Source: Planctomycetota bacterium
GTDB lineage: Bacteria > Planctomycetota > UBA1135 > UBA2386
Direction: 5' to 3'
DNA: 50,849 bases
Assembly (NCBI GenBank): GCA_028281765.1
Contig: JANQJF010000106.1
Span: 1-50,849, forward strand
The notes under the pieces are model-generated. The model made no database searches and was not told the origin of the DNA. It saw nothing but the letters and a program-made list of their open reading frames with translations. Positions 41,626-48,280 of this stretch are shown piece after piece (the stretch's first letter is position 1; each line of letters starts with the position of its first letter). The position numbers and the translations under genes are program-made.

Positions 41626-42021
41626 TTACTCCACCGTGCAGAGGACTTCGCCACCGACCTTCTTCTCGCGGCATTCGCGATCGGAAAGGACACCGGCGTT
41701 CGTGGACACCACGGCGATGCCGAGACCGCCGCGCACTGCGGGCAGGTCGGCACAGCCGCGGTAGCGGCGGCAGCCCGGCTTGCTGAAGCGCTGGATCGAA
41801 GTCACGATCTGCTCGCCTTCCGGACCGTACTTGAGATCGACGTGCGCCCAAGCGCGGACGCCATCGGCCTGCACTTGGTAGTTGTCGATGTATCCCTCGC
41901 GCTTGAGGACGTCGAGGATCGAGAGCTTCAGCTTGCTCGCCGGGACACTGCACGTCTCCGCCTTGATCCGGAGAGCGTTCCGGATGCGGGTCAGCATGTC
42001 GGCGATCGGGTCGGTCATCAT
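41626..42021 (-). CDS. rpsH: 30S ribosomal protein S8
   Basis: S8 is a primary 16S rRNA-binding protein and, in E. coli, the translational repressor of the spc operon. The 131-residue product starts MMTDPIADMLTRIRNALR and ends with the conserved GLGIAVVSTNAGVLSDRECR and GGEVLCTVE. Length is normal. It lies 36 bases after rpsN. Confidence 0.97.
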   Translation of the reverse strand: MMTDPIADMLTRIRNALRIKAETCSVPASKLKLSILDVLKREGYIDNYQVQADGVRAWAHVDLKYGPEGEQIVTSIQRFSKPGCRRYRGCADLPAVRGGLGIAVVSTNAGVLSDRECREKKVGGEVLCTVE

Positions 42022-42057
42022 GGCCGTATACCTCTTGCTTTCAGGACCTGCGGAACG

Positions 42058-42243
42058 TCACCACGATGCCTTGCGGATGCCCGGGATCTCTCCCTTGAGC
42101 GCGAGGTCGCGGAAACAACAGCGGCAGATACCGAACTTGCGGTAGTACGCCCGAGGACGCCCACAGAGCTGGCAGCGGTTGTAGCGCCGAGTCGAAAACT
42201 TCGGCTTACGCTGCTGCTTGGCGATCAAACACTTCTTTGCCAT
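42058..42243 (-). CDS. rpsN: 30S ribosomal protein S14, zinc-binding type Z
   Basis: S14 is in the head of the small subunit. The 61-residue zinc form has CQLC and CRCC as the ligand pairs (CQLCGRPRAYYRKFGICRCC) and ends RKASW. The short length and Cys pairs identify the zinc-dependent type rather than the 101-residue form. It lies 68 bases after rplE. Confidence 0.96.
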   Translation of the reverse strand: MAKKCLIAKQQRKPKFSTRRYNRCQLCGRPRAYYRKFGICRCCFRDLALKGEIPGIRKASW

Positions 42244-42311
42244 CGGAGATCTCAGCTTTCAGCGACCCGCGCAGGACTCTGCGCGACTCGCGAGAAGCAG
42301 TGTGCGGTTGG

Positions 42312-42875
42312 TCAGTTCTTGAACGGGAATCCGAGTTGCTTGAGGAGCGCGAGCCCCTCCTCGTCGGTCGGCGCCGACGTGACGAACGTCACGTTCATGC
42401 CTTGGACGTACTCGATCTTGTCGAGAGTGATCTCGGGGAAGATGCTCTGCTCCGCGAGGCCGAGGCTGTAGTTGCCACTGCCGTCGAGCTTGCTCGGCAT
42501 CCCACGGAAGTCACGAATACGAGGGATCGCGATCGTCACGAGACGATCGAAGAACTCCCACATCCGCGCTCCGCGCAAGGTCACGGCCGCCCCGATGGGG
42601 TAGCCCTCTCGAATCTTGAAGCCTGCGACCGACTTCCGCGCAACGCGCGTCATCGGCTTCTGACCGGTGATGGTCGCAAGGTCCCGCGTGGCGTGCTCGA
42701 TGCGCGCCTTGTTCTCGACCGCACGGCCGATCCCCATGTTGACGACGATCTTCCGGAGACGCGGAACCTGCATCGGGTTCTGGTATCCGAATTGCTCGCG
42801 CAACGCTGGAACGACTTCGTCGCGATACTTCGAGATCAGCCGCGGGGCCGGCCCTGCCTCGGTTGTCGTGGTCAT
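42312..42875 (-). CDS. rplE: 50S ribosomal protein L5
   Basis: L5 forms part of the 5S rRNA-binding complex and contacts the P-site tRNA. The 187-residue product keeps NPMQVPRLRKIVVNMGIGRA, GQKPMTRVARKSVAGFKIRE and the C-terminal NVTFVTSAPTDEEGLALLK. Length is normal. It lies 50 bases after rplX. Confidence 0.97.
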   Translation of the reverse strand: MTTTTEAGPAPRLISKYRDEVVPALREQFGYQNPMQVPRLRKIVVNMGIGRAVENKARIEHATRDLATITGQKPMTRVARKSVAGFKIREGYPIGAAVTLRGARMWEFFDRLVTIAIPRIRDFRGMPSKLDGSGNYSLGLAEQSIFPEITLDKIEYVQGMNVTFVTSAPTDEEGLALLKQLGFPFKN

Positions 42876-42925
42876 GTTCGGAGCGTCACAAAGTGTGATG
42901 TGATGGAACGGGATTCAGTCGACAC

Positions 42926-43243
42926 TCAGTCGAACTTGGTCCCACAAGGAATGCCGACGCGGACTTTCTTGCCGTCGACGACTTCAATACGAGTGCGAAC
43001 GCCCTTACCTGCCTTCTCGCTGAAGAGCTGGACGTTGCTGATGTCGATCGGGAACTCGCGCTGCACGCGACCTCCCTCCGGGTTCTGCGGCGAACTCCGC
43101 ATGTGCTTCCAGCGCGCGTTCACGCCCTGGACGGTCACCGTGTCGCTCTCTTCGTCGACGACCAGGACTTCACGCGGCTCTTCCGACTTGTCCGCGCCCG
43201 CGATGATGACGACTTTGTCGCCCTTCTTGATACGGCACGCCAT
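42926..43243 (-). CDS. rplX: 50S ribosomal protein L24
   Basis: L24 is an assembly initiator for the large subunit. The 105-residue product starts MACRIKKGDKVVIIAGADKS (KOW motif) and contains VQGVNARWKHMRSSPQNPEG. Its start overlaps the rplN stop by one base (TGATG), so the genes are translationally coupled. Confidence 0.96.
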   Translation of the reverse strand: MACRIKKGDKVVIIAGADKSEEPREVLVVDEESDTVTVQGVNARWKHMRSSPQNPEGGRVQREFPIDISNVQLFSEKAGKGVRTRIEVVDGKKVRVGIPCGTKFD

Positions 43244-43611
43244 CAGATGACCTCCTCTGCGAGCGAGACGATCTTCATGAAGTTGCGGTCGCGCAACTCA
43301 CGCGCAACGGCGCCGAAGATGCGCGTTCCGCGCGGGTTGTTGTCCTTGTCGATCAACACGAGCGCGTTGCGGTCGAAGCGCACGTAGCTCCCGTCGCGAC
43401 GGCGCACGCTCTTCGCGGTGCGAACGACGACGGCACGCACGACGTCCCCGGACTTGACGTCCCGGTTCGGCAAGGCCTTCTTGACGCTGGCGACGATGAC
43501 GTCGCCGAGCGAGGCATAGCGACGACGCGAACCACCGAGCACCTTGATGCACTGCGCCTGAGTGGCGCCGGTGTTGTCCGCTACGTCGAGGATGGTCTGT
43601 TCTTGGATCAT
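43243..43611 (-). CDS. rplN: 50S ribosomal protein L14
   Basis: L14 contacts the subunit interface and is a docking site for ribosome silencing factors. The 122-residue product starts MIQEQTILDVADNTGATQAQ and keeps IKVLGGSRRRYASLGDVIVA and the C-terminal GTRIFGAVARELRDRNFMKI. Length is normal. Overlaps rplX by one base and lies 9 bases after rpsQ. Confidence 0.97.
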   Translation of the reverse strand: MIQEQTILDVADNTGATQAQCIKVLGGSRRRYASLGDVIVASVKKALPNRDVKSGDVVRAVVVRTAKSVRRRDGSYVRFDRNALVLIDKDNNPRGTRIFGAVARELRDRNFMKIVSLAEEVI

Positions 43612-43620
43612 GGATCGACC

Positions 43621-43902
43621 TCAGTCGACGATCGCCCGCTTCTTGATGTTCACGAGGCGCCAACGCTTCAGCTTGGACAGCGGTCGCGTTTCGACGATCT
43701 CGACGAGGTCGCCGACGTTGCACTCGTTCTTCTCGTCGTGCGCGTGCAGCTTCGTGCGGCGCTTGACGAACTTCTCGTAGAGCGGGTGCTTGACGAGTCG
43801 CTCGACCTGGACGGTGATCGACTTGTCCATCTTGTTGGACGTCACCGTGCCGGTCTGCGTCTTGCGACGGCGGCGGGGGTTGGTTTGCGTGGTTTCCGTC
43901 AT
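43621..43902 (-). CDS. rpsQ: 30S ribosomal protein S17
   Basis: S17 binds 16S rRNA in the 5' domain. The 93-residue product has the OB-fold pattern TGTVTSNKMDKSITVQVERL, VKHPLYEKFVKRRTKLHAHD and GDLVEIVETRPLSKLKRWRL. A polar N-terminal MTETTQTNPRRRRK precedes the core. It lies 14 bases after rpmC. Confidence 0.96.
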   Translation of the reverse strand: MTETTQTNPRRRRKTQTGTVTSNKMDKSITVQVERLVKHPLYEKFVKRRTKLHAHDEKNECNVGDLVEIVETRPLSKLKRWRLVNIKKRAIVD

Positions 43903-43916
43903 GACAGTCGCTCCAC

Positions 43917-44138
43917 TCAGCTATTCTTGGCCCCAGACTCGGCGGACTCTGCCATCTGGCGCTCACGGAGCACGGTGTTGATCCGCGCGACCGTGCGACG
44001 AATCTGCTTGAAGCGCGCGGTGTTCCCGACTTCTTCGGAAGCAGCGCGGAAACGGAGCTCGAACAGCTCCTTGTGCAATTCCTGCGCGTCGAGCTTGAGC
44101 TCGCGCGAGTCCCTGCCGCGGATGTCCTTGAGCTTCAT
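43917..44138 (-). CDS. rpmC: 50S ribosomal protein L29
   Basis: L29 is near the tunnel exit and contacts SRP. The 73-residue helical product, MKLKDIRGRDSRELKLDAQE, keeps LFELRFRAASEEVGNTARFK and RRTVARINTVLRER. Its start overlaps the rplP stop by one base (TGATG). Confidence 0.95.
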   Translation of the reverse strand: MKLKDIRGRDSRELKLDAQELHKELFELRFRAASEEVGNTARFKQIRRTVARINTVLRERQMAESAESGAKNS

Positions 44139-44548
44139 CAGTGGTGCCTCTTGCGAACGAGTCGGGCCTTGACCGGCAGCTTGTGCGCGACGCGGTTGAA
44201 CGCGAGCTTCGCGACTTCTTCGGTGCAGCCCTGTAGCTCGAACATCACGGTGCCCGGCTTCACGACTGCGGTCCAGTAATCGATGTCGCCCTTACCCGTG
44301 CCTTGACGAGTTTCGGCCGGCGTGGAACTGACCGACTTGTGCGGGAAGATCCGGATGAAGATCTTCGCTTCCGGCGCACCGCGACTGCACGCGATACGCG
44401 CGGCCTCGATCGTGCGCGACGGGATCCAACCCGGCTCGAGCGCCTGCAGTCCGAAATCGCCGAACGCGACCGTGTTGCAACGCGTGGCGCGACCGCGGAT
44501 GCGACCGCGCTGCTGCTTGCGCCACTTGACTCGCTTGGGCATCAACAT
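44138..44548 (-). CDS. rplP: 50S ribosomal protein L16
   Basis: L16 organises the tRNA-binding region of the large subunit. The 136-residue product starts MLMPKRVKWRKQQRGRIRG and keeps FGDFGLQALEPGWIPSRTIE, ARIACSRGAPEAKIFIRIFP and GKGDIDYWTAVVKPGTVMFE. Length is normal. It lies 28 bases after rpsC and is coupled to rpmC. Confidence 0.97.
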   Translation of the reverse strand: MLMPKRVKWRKQQRGRIRGRATRCNTVAFGDFGLQALEPGWIPSRTIEAARIACSRGAPEAKIFIRIFPHKSVSSTPAETRQGTGKGDIDYWTAVVKPGTVMFELQGCTEEVAKLAFNRVAHKLPVKARLVRKRHH

Positions 44549-44576
44549 GGTGGTTCTCTCTCGTCAGGCTCGAGGA

Positions 44577-45266
44577 TCAGACTGCGGACGGGACTCGGTC
44601 CTTGCCCTTGACGGGAAGCAGACCGTTCGTGGTTTCGTCAGGGCCGTATTCGCCGTTGAAGATCCACACCTTGACGCCGACGGTGCCCGCCTTCGTCTTC
44701 GCGTGGATCTGGCCGTAGTCGAGCTTCGCGCGCAGCGTCGTGCACGGCACGCGACCGCGGCTGATCTTGCCGACGCGCGCCATCTCGGCGCCTTGCAAGC
44801 GGCCGGACACGACGATCTTCACGCCGAGCGCGCCCGCGGCCATCGTCTGCTCGACGGCCTTCTTGAGGATCATGCGGTAGTTGCGCCGCTTGCTCATCAT
44901 CTCGGCGACCGACTCGGCGACCAGCGTGGCCTCGAGTTCGGGGCGATGGATCTCGACGATCTTCATGCGGACGGCCTTGCCCGTCAGCTTCTCGAGGTCC
45001 TCGCGGAACTTGTCGACCTTCGCGCCCTTCTTGCCGATCAGGATGCCGGGGCGCGCCGTGTGGATGAACACGGTGATCAGGTCGCCGGTGCGTTCGATCT
45101 CGACGCGCGGAATCGCCGCGAACGCCCAGTTGTCGAGGATGAACTTGCGGATCTTCTGGTCCTCGACGAGGAACTTCGAGAAGTCCTTGCGGGACGCATA
45201 CCAACGCGAGCGCCACGGCTCGGTGATCGCGATCCGGAATCCGGTGGGGTGGGTCTTTTGTCCCAT
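44577..45266 (-). CDS. rpsC: 30S ribosomal protein S3
   Basis: S3 lies at the mRNA entry tunnel. The ATG at 45264-45266 gives 229 residues starting MGQKTHPTGFRIAITEPWRS. The KH domain has ARPGILIGKKGAKVDKFRED, and the C-terminal half keeps GALGVKIVVSGRLQGAEMAR and the DYG segment. A longer upstream frame runs into rplV and is not used. It begins 2 bases after rplV. Confidence 0.97.
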   Translation of the reverse strand: MGQKTHPTGFRIAITEPWRSRWYASRKDFSKFLVEDQKIRKFILDNWAFAAIPRVEIERTGDLITVFIHTARPGILIGKKGAKVDKFREDLEKLTGKAVRMKIVEIHRPELEATLVAESVAEMMSKRRNYRMILKKAVEQTMAAGALGVKIVVSGRLQGAEMARVGKISRGRVPCTTLRAKLDYGQIHAKTKAGTVGVKVWIFNGEYGPDETTNGLLPVKGKDRVPSAV

Positions 45267-45268
45267 GG

Positions 45269-45670
45269 TTATTCCTCGTTCTCCGAACCGGCCGCGACAC
45301 CAGCGCCCGCGACCCCCGAAACACCGGGATCCGCGACGTGCACGCTCAGGTGACACGTGCGACGACGGAACGGCATCGCGCGACCCATCGGGCCCGGACG
45401 ATAGCGCATCCGTCCCTGCAGGAGCGGGCCGGCACCGACCGACGCCTTCGAGACGACGAGACGGTTCGGACGGACGTCGGGGTTCTGCAGCGCATTCGCG
45501 ACGGCGGACGCGAGCACCTTCTGGATCATCGCGGCCGCACGGTGCTTGTCGTTGCGCAACTGGTCGAGCGCCTCGCCGGCAGCGCGACCGCGGATCAGGT
45601 TCATCAAGCCCTCGGCCTTGCGCGGCGCGAGGCGCGCGTAGCGGTGGGTCGCTCGGAATTCGGCAGTCAT
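45269..45670 (-). CDS. rplV: 50S ribosomal protein L22
   Basis: L22 lines the peptide exit tunnel, with its hairpin at the constriction. The 133-residue product keeps RYARLAPRKAEGLMNLIRGR, KVLASAVANALQN and the hairpin GRMRYRPGPMGRAMPFRRRT. The C-terminal tail (AGAGVAAGSENEE) extends past the usual length. It lies 4 bases after rpsS. Confidence 0.96.
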   Translation of the reverse strand: MTAEFRATHRYARLAPRKAEGLMNLIRGRAAGEALDQLRNDKHRAAAMIQKVLASAVANALQNPDVRPNRLVVSKASVGAGPLLQGRMRYRPGPMGRAMPFRRRTCHLSVHVADPGVSGVAGAGVAAGSENEE

Positions 45671-45674
45671 CGGG

Positions 45675-45941
45675 CTACTTGTCCTTCTTGGTGTGACCGC
45701 GGAACGTGCGCGTCGGCGCGAACTCGCCGAGCTTGTGACCGACCATGTCCTCGGTCACGTACACTTTGATGTGCGCGCGGCCGTTGTGGACCATGAACGT
45801 GTGTCCGACGAACTCGGGCGAGATCGTGCAGGCACGGGCCCAGGTCGTGATCGGGTGGCGTGAATTCGTAGCGTTGGCCTTGTCGATCTTCTTGATCAAC
45901 TTCTCGTCGAGAAACGGGCCCTTTTTGACTGAACGACTCAT
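45675..45941 (-). CDS. rpsS: 30S ribosomal protein S19
   Basis: S19 contacts S13 in the 30S head. The 88-residue product starts MSRSVKKGPFLDEKLIKKID and ends in the conserved EDMVGHKLGEFAPTRTFRGH. Length is normal. It lies 6 bases after rplB. Confidence 0.97.
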   Translation of the reverse strand: MSRSVKKGPFLDEKLIKKIDKANATNSRHPITTWARACTISPEFVGHTFMVHNGRAHIKVYVTEDMVGHKLGEFAPTRTFRGHTKKDK

Positions 45942-45947
45942 AGCACC

Positions 45948-46790
45948 CTACTTCACGTGCTTGCCGGGCTTGCGGCGACGGAGGATCAACTTCGACGACG
46001 AGCGCTTCTTCTTGCGCGTCTTGCCGCCCTTGGCGAGCTTGCCCCATGGGGACACCGGGTGGCGACCACCGCCGGTGCGACCCTCACCACCACCCATCGG
46101 GTGAGCGACCGGGTTCATCGACGTGCCGCGGTTGTGCGGGCGACGGCCCTTGTGACGCTTCCGGCCGGCCTTGCCCCAGCGGACGTTCTGGTAGTCGGCG
46201 TTGCCGACCTCACCGATCGTCGCGCGGCAGCGCACGTGCACCTTGCGCATCTCGCCCGACGGGAGGACGAGCACGGCGTAGTCGCCGTCACGCGCCAGGA
46301 GCTGGCAGCCCATGCCGGCCGAACGCGCCATCTGGCCACCGCGGCCCGGCTGCAGCTCGACGTTGTGGACCTGTAGGCCCTGCGGGATGTTCTGGATCGG
46401 CATCGAGTTGCCGACTTCGGGCTCGACCTTCTCGCCAGACATCACCTTCATGCCGACCTCGAGACCCTTCGGCGCGAGGATGTAGCGCTTCTCGCCATCG
46501 GCATAGTGCAGGAGCGCGATGTCGGCGTTGCGGTTCGGGTCGTATTCGAGTGCCGCGACCTTCGCCGGGACGTTATCCTTGTTGCGGCGGAAGTCGACCT
46601 TGCGGTAGAGCTTCCGAGCACCACCACCGCGGAAGCGGCTCGTGATGTGGCCGTGGTTGTTGCGGCCCGACTTGCGCGGAAGACGCTCGACGAGCGACTT
46701 CTCCGGACGCTTCTTCGTCAGGTGCGAGAAGTCGAGCACGGACGAGTTGCGTCGTCCGGCGGAGGTGGGCTTGTAGACTTTGACGGGCAT
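45948..46790 (-). CDS. rplB: 50S ribosomal protein L2
   Basis: L2 is needed for subunit association and the peptidyl transferase centre. The 280-residue product starts MPVKVYKPTSAGRRNSSVLD and keeps GRNNHGHITSRFRGGGARK, RSAGMGCQLLARDGDYAVLV and NPVAHPMGGGEGRTGGGRHP, which carries the conserved catalytic-region His. Length is normal. It lies 11 bases after rplW. Confidence 0.97.
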   Translation of the reverse strand: MPVKVYKPTSAGRRNSSVLDFSHLTKKRPEKSLVERLPRKSGRNNHGHITSRFRGGGARKLYRKVDFRRNKDNVPAKVAALEYDPNRNADIALLHYADGEKRYILAPKGLEVGMKVMSGEKVEPEVGNSMPIQNIPQGLQVHNVELQPGRGGQMARSAGMGCQLLARDGDYAVLVLPSGEMRKVHVRCRATIGEVGNADYQNVRWGKAGRKRHKGRRPHNRGTSMNPVAHPMGGGEGRTGGGRHPVSPWGKLAKGGKTRKKKRSSSKLILRRRKPGKHVK

Positions 46791-46801
46791 CGCGCGCTAC
46801 C

Positions 46802-47101
46802 TCAGACGATCTCGATCGACTCGCCTTCGCGAATCTTGACCAGGGCCTTGCGCCACCCCGAAGTGCGGCCGGGTCGGCCGAGGATGCGCTTGATCTTGCC
46901 GGGGACGTTCACCACGTTGACGTCTTCGACGTGGACCTCGAACAGGTCCTCGACCGCCTTCTTGATCTCACGCTTGTTGGCGTGGGGCGCGACGCGGAAC
47001 GTGTACTGGTTGCGCAGGTACTGAAGCTTCGTCGACTTCTCAGTCATGATCGGCTTCTGGATCAGCGCGTAGTGCTCTTCTTTGGGGGTGCGGTCCGCCA
47101 T
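46802..47101 (-). CDS. rplW: 50S ribosomal protein L23
   Basis: L23 is at the tunnel exit and docks SRP and trigger factor. The 99-residue product keeps PIMTEKSTKLQYLRNQYTFR, ANKREIKKAVEDLFEVHVED and GRPGRTSGWRKALVKIREGE. Length is normal. It overlaps the rplD stop by one base. Confidence 0.96.
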   Translation of the reverse strand: MADRTPKEEHYALIQKPIMTEKSTKLQYLRNQYTFRVAPHANKREIKKAVEDLFEVHVEDVNVVNVPGKIKRILGRPGRTSGWRKALVKIREGESIEIV

Positions 47102-47724
47102 CAGTTGCTGCCTCCGAGTCGTTGCTCGAGCGCCGTCAGGGCGTCGGGCGTCAGGACCATGTGACGACGCAGCAGCACGTCGCGCGCGTTGATGTCGGTC
47201 ACGACACGCACGTCGACATACGGCACGTTGCGGAGCGAGCGGTAGAGCGCCATGTCGCGCTCGTGGGTGACGACCAGCGCGCTGCGCCCCATCTCGAGCG
47301 AGTTGAGGATCGAGTGCGCGGCCTTCGTGCTCGGCTCGGACGGCCAGCCGTCCGCGATCGCGACCTCTCCGTCGCGGAACTTCGTGTAGACGGCGTTGCG
47401 CAGCGCGACGCGGCGCGCCTTGACCGGCATGTGGTAGCTGTAGTCGCGCGGGCGCGGACCGAAGATCACACCACCGCCGCGCCAGATGCCCGACTTCTTC
47501 GTGCCCATGCGGGCGTTGCCGGTGTGCTTCTGCTTCCAGCGCTTCTTGTTGGGTCCGGCGACCTCGCCACGCGTCTTGGTCTTGACGGTGCCTTGGCGCG
47601 CGTTCGCCTCGTACATCACGACGGCGTCCTTCAGCGTACGACCGAGCACCCGCTCGCCGAACGCGGACTCGTCCACGGTCTTCGAACCGACCGAGCCGCC
47701 TGAGTAAACCTTGACCTCAACCAT
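47101..47724 (-). CDS. rplD: 50S ribosomal protein L4
   Basis: L4 reaches into the exit tunnel; in E. coli it represses the S10 operon. The 207-residue product keeps ARQGTVKTKTRGEVAGPNKK, the loop GNARMGTKKSGIWRGGGVIF and the C-terminal half VDVRVVTDINARDVLLRRHM. Normal length. It follows rpsJ directly with 90 bases between, where rplC would usually lie. Confidence 0.97.
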   Translation of the reverse strand: MVEVKVYSGGSVGSKTVDESAFGERVLGRTLKDAVVMYEANARQGTVKTKTRGEVAGPNKKRWKQKHTGNARMGTKKSGIWRGGGVIFGPRPRDYSYHMPVKARRVALRNAVYTKFRDGEVAIADGWPSEPSTKAAHSILNSLEMGRSALVVTHERDMALYRSLRNVPYVDVRVVTDINARDVLLRRHMVLTPDALTALEQRLGGSN

Positions 47725-47814
47725 GGATTGCCTCGTTTCGCACGGCCCCGCACGACACAGGAACCGAACGCTGATCTGGAGTCGTCCGCGCCGCCAGCGA
47801 CGCGACCGCTACCT
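47725..47814 (-). other. Short gap between rpsJ and rplD where rplC is expected
   Basis: Only 90 bases separate the two genes, too short for the roughly 210-codon rplC gene. I see no remnant of L3 coding sequence here. Confidence 0.9.
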
Positions 47815-48120
47815 CTATGCTTTGATGCGGATGTCGACGCCAGCAGGCATGTTGAGCTTGCTGAGCGCGTCCACCGTCTTGGACGTGGGCTCCGAGATGT
47901 AGATCAGACGCTTGTGCGTCCGCATCTCGAACTGCTCACGACTCTTCTTGTCGATGTGGGGAGAGCGCAGGACCGTGTACCGTTCGATTCGTGTGGGGAG
48001 CGGGATCGGGCCAGCGACCCGCGCGCCGGTTCGCACGGAGGTTTCCACGATGTCCAGCGCAGCCTGGTCGAGGGCCTCGTAGTCGTAGGCCTCCATGCGG
48101 ATTTGGATCTTTTCCTGCAT
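47815..48120 (-). CDS. rpsJ: 30S ribosomal protein S10
   Basis: S10 is a 30S head protein and, as NusE, joins the antitermination complex. The 101-residue product, MQEKIQIRMEAYDYEALDQA, keeps GPIPLPTRIERYTVLRSPHI and REQFEMRTHKRLIYISEPTS. Length is normal. It is the first gene of the fused S10-spc-alpha cluster; the cluster promoter should lie in the 160-base gap behind the EF-G-like gene, which has an AT-rich patch at about 48193-48217. Confidence 0.97.
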   Translation of the reverse strand: MQEKIQIRMEAYDYEALDQAALDIVETSVRTGARVAGPIPLPTRIERYTVLRSPHIDKKSREQFEMRTHKRLIYISEPTSKTVDALSKLNMPAGVDIRIKA

Positions 48121-48217
48121 GACTGGATCCGAGCTGTTTTGAACGCAAACCGAGGCCGAAGAGCCGGCTTACCCCGCCGACGCTTTCGACCTAACCCTAT
48201 TGAAACAAACGATTTAT

Positions 48218-48242
48218 GCCGTCCTGAGCTATCCGTGACGGC
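48218..48242 (-). terminator. Weak hairpin after the EF-G-like gene
   Basis: GCCGTC (48218-48223) pairs with GACGGC (48237-48242); on the minus strand it is followed by an AT-rich run, ATAAATCGTTTGTTT. It lies 38 bases past the stop codon and just upstream of the S10 cluster leader. Confidence 0.4.
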
Positions 48243-48280
48243 AAGAGAGCCAAGGAATCTACCGAGGCGACTATGAGGGA

